Position numbers and translations under genes: made by a program | The notes under the pieces: generated by a model | Told to the model about the DNA's origin: nothing | Database searches by the model: none | What the model saw: the letters and a program-made list of their open reading frames with translations, nothing else | NCBI GenBank assembly: GCA_021780095.1 | Contig: JAJXZK010000455.1 | Coordinates: forward strand, 1 to 8,135 | Direction: 5' to 3' | Length of the DNA stretch: 8,135 nucleotides | From: Acidobacteriota bacterium | Lineage (GTDB): Bacteria > Acidobacteriota > Terriglobia > Terriglobales > Acidobacteriaceae | Shown: piece after piece, positions 1-7,400 of the stretch | Layout of the letters: each line of letters begins with the position of its first letter | How positions within the stretch are numbered: position 1 is the stretch's first letter

Positions 1-458
1 TATTTGGCTGTAGCAATCCCAAGACGGCCAGCAAGAGCAATTTCACCGACGCCATCAATGCTTTCTAGGTCAAGAATCCCGCTTGCATCATCTACAACCA
101 AATGCCGATCAAGGTGCCCACGACTGGTCTCCTGTTCGCGATTCCAACGAACCAGGAAGACGCATTGGTATCTGCCGGCCTGTTGAGGGTGAGCCACGGC
201 AGTGAAAGCGGTCCTAACTTCGTCGGTGGACACGCGAACTACAATCTTTACTCGCTGACGGACCAAGGCAAATCTTTGTGGCGAAACGAAAATCCAGCAG
301 TTCCTCGCAGCGGAGGGTTTTGCTTTGCCAGGCGACAGGTCACCAGGATCGCGGAGTATACGGCCCCAGCCAATGCCAATGGGACAACCGCCACGACCGT
401 GCAATATGAGTTCAAGGTCGCCGGCATTCCTTCTTGGGCAAAGAACCCCGCCGTCGTC
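1..458 (+). pseudogene. Broken lipoprotein gene, amber stop and lost 3' end
   Basis: I read this in the frame with codons starting at positions 3, 6, 9 and so on. It opens with Phe-Gly-Cys preceded by a partial codon '?TA', which can only be Leu, Ile or Val: this resembles a lipobox, with the Cys (codon 9-11) as the lipidated residue. The Ser/Thr/Lys-rich stretch that follows is typical of a mature lipoprotein start. The reading frame is cut by TAG at 66-68 and then continues coherently to about 455, ending with a 'VTRIAEYTAPAN' strand region and an 'IPSWAKNPAV' motif. That layout recalls small uncharacterised bacterial lipoproteins that end in a similar W-A-x-x-P-x-V segment. Past about 456 the frame enters antisense transposase sequence, so the C-terminus is lost. 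An internal ATG at 102-104 opens a 220-codon frame to 764, but its last third is antisense to the IS remnant and is not a natural protein. The signal peptide lies left of the window. Family assignment is from memory and its function is unknown. Confidence 0.6.
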
Positions 459-740
459 TCGCTGATGATGCGCGCGCCGGCTGCGGGGCATCCTTTCCAG
501 CGCCGCGATGACGCCTGCCAGGAAGCGGTTCCGCCAGCGCACCGATTCCTCCGGCGTCATGTTCATCCGCTGGGCGATCTGCTGGTTCTCCAGGCCGTCT
601 GCGGCCAGCAGCACGATCCGCGCCCGCTCCACAACCCGCAGCGGCAGAGAACGCTGCCGCGCCATACGCTCAAGGGATGTTCTCTGCTCGGGGCTCAGTT
701 CAACTGCGCTGCCGTTCGCATACCGTGTATCGTCCTCCAT
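457..740 (-). mobile_element. IS630-family transposase remnant, N-terminal part only
   Basis: Reading the minus strand from ATG at 740-738 gives a protein with 'ELSPEQR', then 'RVVERARIVLLAADGLENQQ', then 'IAQRMNMTPEESVRWRNRF' and 'ALE'. This is the N-terminal helix-turn-helix region of IS630-type transposases. In-frame similarity ends near position 495. Beyond it the expected 'KDAP' and 'ISETTA'-like residues are visible only in other frames (around 490-480 and 472-457), so there are at least two frameshifts. The DDE catalytic domain is absent: at about 455-460 the sequence changes into the neighbouring lipoprotein gene. It is therefore a dead, 3'-deleted copy. The minus frame stays open from 740 to the left window edge, but after about position 455 it is only the antisense of the lipoprotein gene. 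I could not define terminal inverted repeats or a TA target duplication. Confidence 0.8.
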
Positions 741-853
741 AGTATGGACGCATCCCAGACATAAACGTTAGTACTTACGACGCACCACACTAGCAGGACG
801 CACTCCAGCAGCATCTATCTACTGAAATGTATAGCGGCTTTGTCGATGCTTGG
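741..853. other. Gap between IS remnant and operon end
   Basis: These roughly 110 bp lie between the ATG of the transposase remnant and the TAA of the last operon gene. The part nearest the transposase probably includes the outer end of the insertion sequence, but no terminal repeat can be confirmed without the other end. I see no convincing stem with a T-run that would terminate minus-strand transcription of the operon, and no open frame worth calling. Confidence 0.4.
766..779. repeat. 14-bp near-perfect palindrome
   Basis: The sequence CGTTAGTACTTACG is its own reverse complement except for one mismatched pair (positions 769 and 776). It lies 26 bp outside the start codon of the IS630-type transposase remnant, so it could belong to the element's end or to a protein-binding site near its promoter. 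It is short enough to be chance, and there is no second copy in the window that would settle this. Confidence 0.3.
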
Positions 854-3169
854 TTATTGGTGTATCACATAGCCACTACGCGCCAATTTGCTGCCTTGGA
901 TCGTCTTGGATTGGTTCCCATTCCAAGCAATTCGGTAGGTTGCGCGCGGATTCACGCCGGCAAACCTTATCGTTACTGTGTGCCGGGCGGGGAACGTATC
1001 CAGGTCAAATGAAATGGAATGATTCCTTACCATCACATGACGAAGCGAGCAGGCATTGAAGCCGACGCCCATCTTCCTTTGGAGGTCGATAAATGCGTCG
1101 CCTAGTACTGGGTACATCATTTCGATGGAAGTCATACCGCTTCCCGCGCCCCAATTGAATCCGGTCAGCGAGCCGGGTTCGTCAAGGTAACCGGTGTGCG
1201 CCCAATTTTCCCATGGCGCAATTGCGAAGATCGAACGGGACGCCCCCACGGCGCGCTCCAAGTATTCTTGACTGCCCGTCGCTTTGTAATAATCCCACAG
1301 TAAGACGGCAGCATAGGCCTCGCGGGCGTCGCTCCATTCGGCATCTGTATTCTGAGTCGTGAAGCCTCCGACTAGTTTAGGTGAGAATGCCGGGTTATTC
1401 CAAACTTGTTGCGTCAGAAGCAGATAATCCAATACATGAGTCCCAATTTCAAGGTATTCGCGGTCTTTGGTTACGTGAAATAGCTCAAGATATGCCTTCG
1501 CCGCCTGGATTTGGGAAAGGTTGTTTTGCGGATATTGCGCCGTCCATGGATCGTAAAATCCAAATGGTTTTCGCGCGCATGATAAAAACGTCTCGAAATC
1601 GAACCAGCGCTCTCTTGGCAGCACTTCTCTCGTAATGAAGTCCATCGCCTGTGTTGCGGCATTGAGGTAAGTACGGTTCCCTGTAGCTTCTGCTAGCGAA
1701 GCAAGAAACAGGGCCGATGCCGCCGTCTCCGCGTTGAAATCGTGAAAGGTTTTTATAGGCGTTAGGTTTGTGTCGTACCAGGAAGGGATCACGCCACTTG
1801 ACAGTTGATGCTTTACCAAAAAGTCGCCATAAGGACAAACAAAAGCGAGAATCTCCGCTTTCCTATCCGGAGTGAGATTTTCACCCCATTGGAGCATCCA
1901 GTACGCGGTCCAGGACATGTCGAAGGCATGATAATCGTCGGAGTAACCCGCCCATCCATCGTCACGAATCCAGCGTTTGCCGATGAGCAGGTAAATCGTT
2001 GGAAAGGCACCGCCATTCTGTGGGCTTTTGAGCGCCAGATTCAAGCCGCCTTCCGCCTTGTTTTCAATTTCCGTATTTCCAATGCTGCGGCCATACAAAT
2101 ACCACCCGTATGCGGAACGCAGCGTCTGAAACCAGGCGTTAAACCATGCGTCCGGAGCGGGTTTGTTCCACTGCCCCCAAGGATTTCTATTGCTCATCAA
2201 TGTTCCACAATGCTGATCGCCACAATCGAATCCGCGATACACTTCGTTCGCATAACGAATCCAGGTGTCCTTCCGCCAATCATCGAAGGTCACCAATTGC
2301 GACCGCACGACGTTCTGCTGAAGATCGTTGGAGTGTAGAAGTTCCTCGCGACCGGTGTTCTTCCAAAGAAGGCGGACTGCCCTGCGATAGCCAAGGTTTT
2401 TGGGTTGGGCGGATGCCACGATCCGATATTGGTATTCCACGGTGCCCGCGAGGACTTTTGGCGTTCCCGTTCGTGAGCGCCGGAAATAGCTGTGTCCATA
2501 AGGTCGGGAAGGTATCTGGCCGTAAGAGAGCCATGGGAGGGCATCCGAGGTAACGTCGAGATCGAGAGCAAGCGGCTCGCGTCGGCGATCGCTCAACTTA
2601 GGCATTAACGCCGTGAACACTTCCCCTTGTTGCAGCATGACCACGGGAGACTTGAAGCCCCAGATGGGAATGTCGTCGTCAGCCTGGTTCTTAATGTTCT
2701 GGCTCCAGACGAAGTCCACCGGGCCGGAAAGCGCAGTCTGCGATTTGCGCCTGCCCGGAGCGAAATCGTAGCGGTCCTCGACAGAGCGCAACGCAACGCC
2801 AGGCTTGGGCACAAATTTGACGTCCACGGCCAAAACGTCCGGCTCAGTCGTAAGAAGGACCCGCTGCTCGAGAGAACCGACAGCGCAGTCCCCATGCAAC
2901 AGGAACCCTCCGGCAATTCGTTCGACCTGTCGCATTTGACAGGAATGAATCTCGTCCGATTTTCCCGCTGTGAAGACGCGCGTCGGGGCGTAGAGGGAGG
3001 AAAGCGCGGGTACCCAGGCGTTATGTGCCCGGATGGAAATTACTTCGTATGTGGGAGTGTCCCTGTTTCCCAGCTCTACCCGGACCCGTCCGTTATGCGC
3101 CTCCAGCGTAACTGCGCCAAGCGGGCAAACTGAGACTATCGAGAGTACAAGGAATGTCGTGGCACGCAT
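854..3169 (-). CDS. Secreted alpha/alpha-barrel (six-hairpin-like) protein, probable glycan-active enzyme
   Basis: A 771-residue protein with an N-terminal signal peptide (residues 1 to about 19, hydrophobic core FLVLSIVSV, likely cleavage after LGA), so it is exported. Residues about 20-260 are rich in beta strands and look like the N-terminal sandwich domain common in six-hairpin glycosidases and lyases. Residues about 300-690 carry helical-hairpin repeats ending in 'ATGNRTYL', 'VTKDREYL' and 'ATGSQEYL' (around 495, 567 and 630), typical of an (alpha/alpha)6 toroid. Aromatic and acidic clusters lie on likely loops: WIRDDGWAGYSDDYHAFD (400-417), FYDPW (538-542), TDAEWSD (608-614) and FNWGAGSG (671-678). 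A small beta domain closes the protein (about 705-771). I cannot assign a named GH or PL family and cannot prove catalysis. Its place behind a GH172 gene and a sugar porter points to glycan depolymerisation or binding. The ATG at 3169-3167 is the only good start, since a stop lies seven codons upstream; no strong ribosome binding site precedes it. Confidence 0.8.
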   Translation of the reverse strand: MRATTFLVLSIVSVCPLGAVTLEAHNGRVRVELGNRDTPTYEVISIRAHNAWVPALSSLYAPTRVFTAGKSDEIHSCQMRQVERIAGGFLLHGDCAVGSLEQRVLLTTEPDVLAVDVKFVPKPGVALRSVEDRYDFAPGRRKSQTALSGPVDFVWSQNIKNQADDDIPIWGFKSPVVMLQQGEVFTALMPKLSDRRREPLALDLDVTSDALPWLSYGQIPSRPYGHSYFRRSRTGTPKVLAGTVEYQYRIVASAQPKNLGYRRAVRLLWKNTGREELLHSNDLQQNVVRSQLVTFDDWRKDTWIRYANEVYRGFDCGDQHCGTLMSNRNPWGQWNKPAPDAWFNAWFQTLRSAYGWYLYGRSIGNTEIENKAEGGLNLALKSPQNGGAFPTIYLLIGKRWIRDDGWAGYSDDYHAFDMSWTAYWMLQWGENLTPDRKAEILAFVCPYGDFLVKHQLSSGVIPSWYDTNLTPIKTFHDFNAETAASALFLASLAEATGNRTYLNAATQAMDFITREVLPRERWFDFETFLSCARKPFGFYDPWTAQYPQNNLSQIQAAKAYLELFHVTKDREYLEIGTHVLDYLLLTQQVWNNPAFSPKLVGGFTTQNTDAEWSDAREAYAAVLLWDYYKATGSQEYLERAVGASRSIFAIAPWENWAHTGYLDEPGSLTGFNWGAGSGMTSIEMMYPVLGDAFIDLQRKMGVGFNACSLRHVMVRNHSISFDLDTFPARHTVTIRFAGVNPRATYRIAWNGNQSKTIQGSKLARSGYVIHQ

Positions 3170-3251
3170 ATCGATAGAGATGTCCGATCAATTATTTTTT
3201 CAATAGCTCCGATGATTATTCGTCTGGTCCTGCGACCTGCCGAGCGGCCCA
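3170..3251 (-). other. 82-bp intergenic gap inside the operon
   Basis: This is the longest gap in the gene cluster. Its half nearest the downstream gene is AT-rich, with a run of A on the coding (minus) strand near 3191-3200. A TTGAAA is present on the minus strand there, but no matching -10 box is clear at the right distance. Only a weak GGTC-GCAG-GACC stem is seen, without a following T-run, so neither a terminator nor a promoter is supported. Confidence 0.35.
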
Positions 3252-4421
3252 TTATTGTTCGTTTACAGTAGTGGAACTTTTCTTGGAACCGAAACCGATA
3301 AGGCCGGAATCGTTGCCTGGGCCGCCGACCGGTTGCAATGCCGGGAGTCTTTGCTCGACGGACGGCAGCGGAGGAAATGGTGCGTGCGGTTCGGCCTGAT
3401 ACCAATAGGCGACGGAATAGAAATTATCCGAGCGATCGTTGGCACTGCCATGCTCTATGGTTGCCTTGAACGACTTGGTAAATGGGATGGGTGAATCGAG
3501 ATGAAAGCGATACACACTCGATCGACTGCCCGCCAACTCCTTGCCGACAACGGGCGCGCCATACAGTGGATAGGAAAATGGCTTGCCGCCAAAGTCCCAT
3601 GCGCCGAGAAAGTAGTCCTCCGATCCGGTTCCAGCGATGGATGGCTTCTTTGCACCGTCGATAAAGAACATGTCGTCGCCTTCGCCCCACCAAAAGTCCT
3701 GGTTCTGCAACACCGACATGGTGACGCCTACATACTGTCCATGCCCTTTCGCATCCATCCAGACATAATTCCCATCGCCATACAGGTTCGCCTTGTCGTT
3801 TACCAGCGTATCCTGATTGTTCGTCCACGTGTCGGTCCAGCCGCGGTTGGGCTGCGCCTGCCGATACTCCGCGTGAAAATAAAGAGTATCGGGCGGCAGC
3901 GGATGAGAGTAGGTTCGATAATCGATGTTGTAATAGAAAGCCGCGATGGGCTGCTTTCCTTCATTCGTTATCGTGATGCGCGCATGTCGCCGAAACGGCA
4001 TCGGGAAGAAACAGTTCAAACTCTTATCGCTTCCAACCGACAACATTTCCGACTGCCAGCGGTAATAGTAGCCGAGGCCTAACCCGAAGAAGTCTCCAAT
4101 TGGGGTTTCGACGCTGGGATCCGTTTCTCCATCCCAATACATGCGCAGAACAATGCGTTTCAGGTTGTAATGCTCCGCGGCCGCAATGGTGAACCAAATG
4201 TGGGAGACGGTCCCCGGGCCATCCACATCTAACACGGTCAGCGTTGCACCCGAAGCAACGACGCGAAAGTCCGCGTTGGAGCCCTTCGGGTCGGTACTTG
4301 ACGCACGATGCGGAGTGTAGGTCTGCTGGCGCGTTACGTCCGGTTGCCAGCTCGCATTCTGGGCATAACTCAGACCCGCGGTGCAGGACGCAAGCAGGAA
4401 GAAGATTGCAAGCCGTTTCAT
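3252..4421 (-). CDS. Secreted GH172 (DUF2961) glycoside hydrolase
   Basis: A 389-residue DUF2961 protein covering essentially the whole family length. Family hallmarks are clear: 'DGPGTVSHIWFTI' (67-79), 'LRMYWDGETDPSVETPIGDFFG' region (92-113), 'LNCFFPMPFRRHARITITNEG' region (135-155), 'FWWGEGDDMFFIDG' (243-256), 'GTGSEDYFLGAW' (264-275) and 'SVAYWYQAEPHAPFPPLP' (336-353). Glu247 and Glu268 are 21 residues apart, the spacing of the nucleophile and acid/base reported for the Bifidobacterium dentium GH172 enzyme (Glu270/Glu291), so the active site looks intact. Characterised GH172 members cleave furanosides (alpha-D-fructofuranosides, alpha-D-arabinofuranosides). Residues 1-20 form a signal peptide with likely cleavage after SYA; a lipobox-like LASC (10-13) sits unusually early and makes lipidation possible but less likely. 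The gene starts 26 bp after the porter stop and has a strong ribosome binding site. The last 30 or so residues are a low-complexity tail. Confidence 0.93.
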   Translation of the reverse strand: MKRLAIFFLLASCTAGLSYAQNASWQPDVTRQQTYTPHRASSTDPKGSNADFRVVASGATLTVLDVDGPGTVSHIWFTIAAAEHYNLKRIVLRMYWDGETDPSVETPIGDFFGLGLGYYYRWQSEMLSVGSDKSLNCFFPMPFRRHARITITNEGKQPIAAFYYNIDYRTYSHPLPPDTLYFHAEYRQAQPNRGWTDTWTNNQDTLVNDKANLYGDGNYVWMDAKGHGQYVGVTMSVLQNQDFWWGEGDDMFFIDGAKKPSIAGTGSEDYFLGAWDFGGKPFSYPLYGAPVVGKELAGSRSSVYRFHLDSPIPFTKSFKATIEHGSANDRSDNFYSVAYWYQAEPHAPFPPLPSVEQRLPALQPVGGPGNDSGLIGFGSKKSSTTVNEQ

Positions 4422-4429
4422 AGGTAGTT

Positions 4430-4435
4430 CCCTCC
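4430..4435 (-). promoter_or_regulatory. Ribosome binding site of the GH172 gene
   Basis: On the minus strand GGAGGG lies 8 bases before the ATG at 4421-4419. It is the best Shine-Dalgarno match in the cluster and fixes the start just ahead of the signal peptide. Confidence 0.8.
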
Positions 4436-4447
4436 GAATGTTATGCG

Positions 4448-5776
4448 TTACTCGATGCCAAAGCTGTGTTGCATCTGTTCAAGAGAGATTCCATTTGTCT
4501 CGGGGTAATAAAACAGGACGATAAAGAAATCGATCATCATCATCGCCGCAAAAAAGATGAACGGGTATGCTCCGGAAGAGGTGGCCATCACGGGAAACAC
4601 CAGAGAGATGACCGCATTTGTAACCCAGTGCGAGGAGCTTCCCAGGCTTTGCCCCTTGGACCGGACTACGGTCGGAAACACCTCGCTGATATACACCCAG
4701 ACCACAGCGCCTTGCGATACCGCAAAACAGGCAATATAGGCCATCAGCAGCCAAACCAGCCATCCCAGATGACTGTGGGTAAAGAATACGAACGAGATCG
4801 CGGCCAGGCACGCCGTCAACCCCACAGTTCCGATGAGCAACAACTTCCTGCGACCGATCCGATCGATGACCGCCATGGCAAGCAATGTCGCCACCAGGTT
4901 CATGGCCCCAACAGCGACTGCCTGTATATCTCCGGAGATTTTGCTTGCACCTGCCATTGCGAAAATATCATTCAGGTAATAGAGAATCGCATTGATTCCG
5001 GACAACTGGCAGAACATTCCCACGGTGATGGCGAGGAAGACTGGCAGCCGATATTTGCGGGAAAACAGCGGCTCGGCTGAGGCAGACCGCTCCAGATGGA
5101 TGGAGGCGACAATTTCATCCAGTTCTTTTTCAGGTTCCGGGGCGCCTGTCAGTCGCAGCACGTCCAGCGCTTCGCCCAGCTTTGCCTTCATGGCGAGCCA
5201 CCGTGGACTGCGCGGAATGCCGAACAGCGCAATGAGGAAAAGAATTGCCGGAACCCCGGAAATGCCAAGTTGCCAGCGCCATTCGTGTGCGCCAATGTGC
5301 ATGCTGGCAATCCAATAATTCGACATATAGGCAAGCAGAATGCCGACGACGATATTGACCTGGAAGAAGCCGACCAGTCGACCGCGCCACTCTGTGGGCG
5401 CGATTTCGGCGATGTACATTGGCCCTAAGACGGACGACCCGCCGATCCCAACGCCGCCTATGAAGCGAAAAACGATCAGCGCAGTCCAGTTCCATGCGAA
5501 TGCGCAGCCCACAGCGGAGATCACGTAAAAAGCGGCCATGATGCGTAGGCTGTCTCGGCGGCCAAACCGTTGTCCAGGAATGCCCGCCGTCATGGCTGCC
5601 AAAACCGTCCCAATCAGGGCGCTCGAGACGGTGACTCCGAGAAGCGTTGGGGTCAGACGATACGTCATCGTCAGGGCGTGCGTCGTACCGGAGATGACCG
5701 CAGTGTCGAACCCGAATAGCAGGCCGCCAAGTGCGCCGACCACCGTGCTTTTGACGACATGCGAGTTGATGGTCAT
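4448..5776 (-). CDS. MFS sugar porter (sugar/H+ symporter)
   Basis: A 442-residue, twelve-helix inner-membrane transporter of the sugar porter (XylE/GlcP-like) family, of normal length. Signatures in order: 'GGLLFGFDTAVISG' in TM1 (17-30), 'GQRFGRR' in the TM2-3 loop (68-74), 'RFIGGVGIGG' (104-113), 'APTEWRGRL' (126-134), 'PRSPRWL' (188-194), 'QLSGINAILYY' in TM7 (257-267), 'DRIGRR' (305-310), 'WVYISEVFP' (360-368) and 'PETNG' after TM12 (425-429). By motif alignment with E. coli XylE, the second TM7 glutamine (Q257), N262, W360 and W384 are kept. The first TM7 glutamine is Cys256, and the TM10 glutamine before W384 is His383; several related porters appear to carry non-Gln residues here. It most likely imports the monosaccharide processed by the kinase and isomerase upstream. 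Its ATG overlaps the kinase TGA by four bases (ATGA), so translation is probably coupled; only a weak GAGA precedes it. Confidence 0.92.
   Translation of the reverse strand: MTINSHVVKSTVVGALGGLLFGFDTAVISGTTHALTMTYRLTPTLLGVTVSSALIGTVLAAMTAGIPGQRFGRRDSLRIMAAFYVISAVGCAFAWNWTALIVFRFIGGVGIGGSSVLGPMYIAEIAPTEWRGRLVGFFQVNIVVGILLAYMSNYWIASMHIGAHEWRWQLGISGVPAILFLIALFGIPRSPRWLAMKAKLGEALDVLRLTGAPEPEKELDEIVASIHLERSASAEPLFSRKYRLPVFLAITVGMFCQLSGINAILYYLNDIFAMAGASKISGDIQAVAVGAMNLVATLLAMAVIDRIGRRKLLLIGTVGLTACLAAISFVFFTHSHLGWLVWLLMAYIACFAVSQGAVVWVYISEVFPTVVRSKGQSLGSSSHWVTNAVISLVFPVMATSSGAYPFIFFAAMMMIDFFIVLFYYPETNGISLEQMQHSFGIE
5773..5776 (-). promoter_or_regulatory. ATGA stop-start overlap (kinase to porter)
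   Basis: On the minus strand the porter ATG (5776-5774) and the kinase TGA (5775-5773) share two bases in the string ATGA. This is the classic arrangement for translational coupling, and it agrees with the weak Shine-Dalgarno sequence in front of the porter. Confidence 0.85.
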
Positions 5777-7362
5777 AGAGTCTCGCTGGCGCGCGTCTCA
5801 GTGGCAATCTCGCGCAGGTTAGGCAGGACATGGCCGATGCTGACCGCCGGAGCATCGGGCTGGCCGAGTGAAAAATACAATCGACTAAACAACGTGTACA
5901 GCCGGTTATAGACTGCTGCCTCGGGCGGATCGGGCAGGTAGGTGACAAAGGGTGGACATTGAGCATCCTGGGCTTCCTCGATCGTTGCGTAATCGCCGCA
6001 CGCAATAAAGGCGAAGATCGCCGAACCGAGACTGGTGACATCGCCCGAAGGAACCAGTACCGGCTTATTCAACGCATTGGCATAGACGCGATTCAGCACG
6101 TTGTTCTTCTGCGGAATCCCCCCTCCGTTGATGATCCTGTTGACCGGTGCGCCCTTCTCTTCCATACGTTCCAAGATGATACGAGTGTGGAGCGCCGTTC
6201 CCTCAATGGACGCGAAGAGTTCGTCCCGGGCGGTGCTCATCACGTTCCAGCCCAACGTGACGCCGCCAAGGTTGGGATTCACCAGAACTGTTCTGTCTCC
6301 GTTATCCCACGCCAGACGGAGGAGCCCAGTCTGCCCCGCACGGTAGCTTGCCATTCCCTGCGTCATCGTGGCAACATCGGACCCGGCCCGCCGGGCGATG
6401 CCGTCGAACAGATCGCCCACCGCCGATAGACCGGCTTCGATACCGGTATACCTGGGTAGCACCGAACCCGGGACGACGCCGCTCACGCCCGGCACAAGCG
6501 TCTGCTTTTCGCTGACACCGATCACGCAGGTTGAGGTACCGATGACGTTCACCGCATCGCCAAGACGGATATTGGCGGCAATCGCATCCCAGTGCGCATC
6601 GAGAGCTCCGACGGGGATGGGAATACCGGGACGGAGTCCAAGACGATCGGCCCATGCAGGACTTAGGCGGCCGGCAACCTTGTCCGATGTCTCATAGTAG
6701 CCTGCAAGCTTCTGCCGGATACCGGCGAACAGCGGATCGACCGAGGTCAAAAATTCCTGCGACGGAAGGCCGTCCCATTTTGCATTCCACATCCACTTGT
6801 GACCCATGGCGCAGATACTGCGTGGCACGTCGGCAGGCGAAGTTATGCCGCAGAGGGTCGCGACGACCATGTCGCAATTTTCCAGCGCGGTCGCCAATCG
6901 CGTGCGCTTCTCCGGGTTGTTACGCAGCCAGTGCAACAGCTTCGAAAATCCCCACTCCGAAGAGTAGGTCCCGCCGCACCACTCGATGGCTTCCAGTCTC
7001 TGTGTATGCGCCGCTTCGGTAATCTCCCGCGCCTCCCGCCAAGCCCGGTGATCGCACCACAGATAATAATCGTCGAGCGGCTGTAGATTCTTATCGACGA
7101 ATATCACGCTGGAGCCGGTGGTATCGATCGCTAATGCATTTATCTGCCGTCCATCGATGCCGCTCGACTGGAGCGCCTCTCGCATCGCGCGCTCCAATCC
7201 GTCCATTTGCGCGGCGTGGCTCTGCGTAGCCAGGTTGTGGTCATCGATCGAGCGATGCAGCGGATATTTCGCCGTGCCCGAACCGAGACGTGCACCGCTG
7301 CGATCGAAGATTGAAACACGCACGCTCAACGTTCCAAAATCGACGCCGGCAACGATGCTCAA
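5773..7362 (-). CDS. FGGY-family ribulokinase (AraB-like)
   Basis: A 529-residue cytoplasmic sugar kinase that phosphorylates a ketopentose at the expense of ATP. Residues 1-20 hold the first phosphate-binding loop, 'GVDFGTLSVR' (6-15). Features shared with E. coli AraB are 'DTTGSS' (80-85), 'WCDHRA' (102-107), 'GGTYSSEW' (130-137), 'AMGHKWMW' (185-192), 'GALDAHWDA' (252-260), 'GTSTC' (275-279) and 'NGGGIPQKN' (412-420). D255 is the likely catalytic base. The length and the YSSEW and GHK blocks favour ribulokinase over fuculokinase, rhamnulokinase or xylulokinase. AraB of E. coli accepts several 2-ketopentoses, including both ribulose enantiomers, so the sequence cannot fix D versus L. Its partner is an L-fucose-isomerase-type enzyme, not AraA, which favours D-ribulose. 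The start is TTG at 7362-7360 with GGAG 7 bases ahead; an in-frame TGA at 7386-7384 rules out a longer form and no ATG precedes it. Confidence 0.9.
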   Translation of the reverse strand: MSIVAGVDFGTLSVRVSIFDRSGARLGSGTAKYPLHRSIDDHNLATQSHAAQMDGLERAMREALQSSGIDGRQINALAIDTTGSSVIFVDKNLQPLDDYYLWCDHRAWREAREITEAAHTQRLEAIEWCGGTYSSEWGFSKLLHWLRNNPEKRTRLATALENCDMVVATLCGITSPADVPRSICAMGHKWMWNAKWDGLPSQEFLTSVDPLFAGIRQKLAGYYETSDKVAGRLSPAWADRLGLRPGIPIPVGALDAHWDAIAANIRLGDAVNVIGTSTCVIGVSEKQTLVPGVSGVVPGSVLPRYTGIEAGLSAVGDLFDGIARRAGSDVATMTQGMASYRAGQTGLLRLAWDNGDRTVLVNPNLGGVTLGWNVMSTARDELFASIEGTALHTRIILERMEEKGAPVNRIINGGGIPQKNNVLNRVYANALNKPVLVPSGDVTSLGSAIFAFIACGDYATIEEAQDAQCPPFVTYLPDPPEAAVYNRLYTLFSRLYFSLGQPDAPAVSIGHVLPNLREIATETRASETL

Positions 7363-7369
7363 GAATTTA

Positions 7370-7373
7370 CTCC
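7370..7373 (-). promoter_or_regulatory. Ribosome binding site deciding the TTG start of the kinase
   Basis: Minus-strand GGAG, within TTGGAGTAAATTC, sits 7 bases before TTG at 7362-7360. Together with the conserved phosphate-binding loop starting six codons later and the upstream in-frame stop, it makes TTG the start. Confidence 0.75.
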
Positions 7374-7400
7374 AAGGGGAAATTCATGCCTATTGTGGGA

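Noticed and set aside
1..740. Uninterrupted minus-strand frame of at least 246 codons from ATG at 740-738 to the left window edge
   Set aside because: Only the first 82 or so codons match a transposase. The remainder is exactly antisense, codon on codon, to the lipoprotein gene; in that register stops arise only from TTA, CTA or TCA codons, which are rare in such genes, so an open frame is expected by chance.
102..764. 220-codon plus-strand frame as one intact gene
   Set aside because: It starts inside the lipoprotein gene after its amber stop and ends in sequence antisense to the transposase remnant; it is a chimera of two broken genes.
3191..3251. Possible terminator or internal promoter in the 82-bp gap before the last gene
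   Set aside because: The only stem is four base pairs without a T-run on the coding strand, and the TTGAAA lacks a convincing -10 partner.
3501..4082. 193-codon plus-strand frame opposite the GH172 gene
   Set aside because: Antisense to a clear GH172 gene with conserved motifs; no ribosome binding site or recognisable domain. The 177-codon frame at 1805-2338 and the 204-codon frame at 4466-5080 fail for the same reasons.
5130..6041. 303-codon minus-strand frame across the kinase/porter junction
   Set aside because: Arg/Ser/His-rich translation without motifs, lying wholly inside two well-supported genes in another frame on the same strand.
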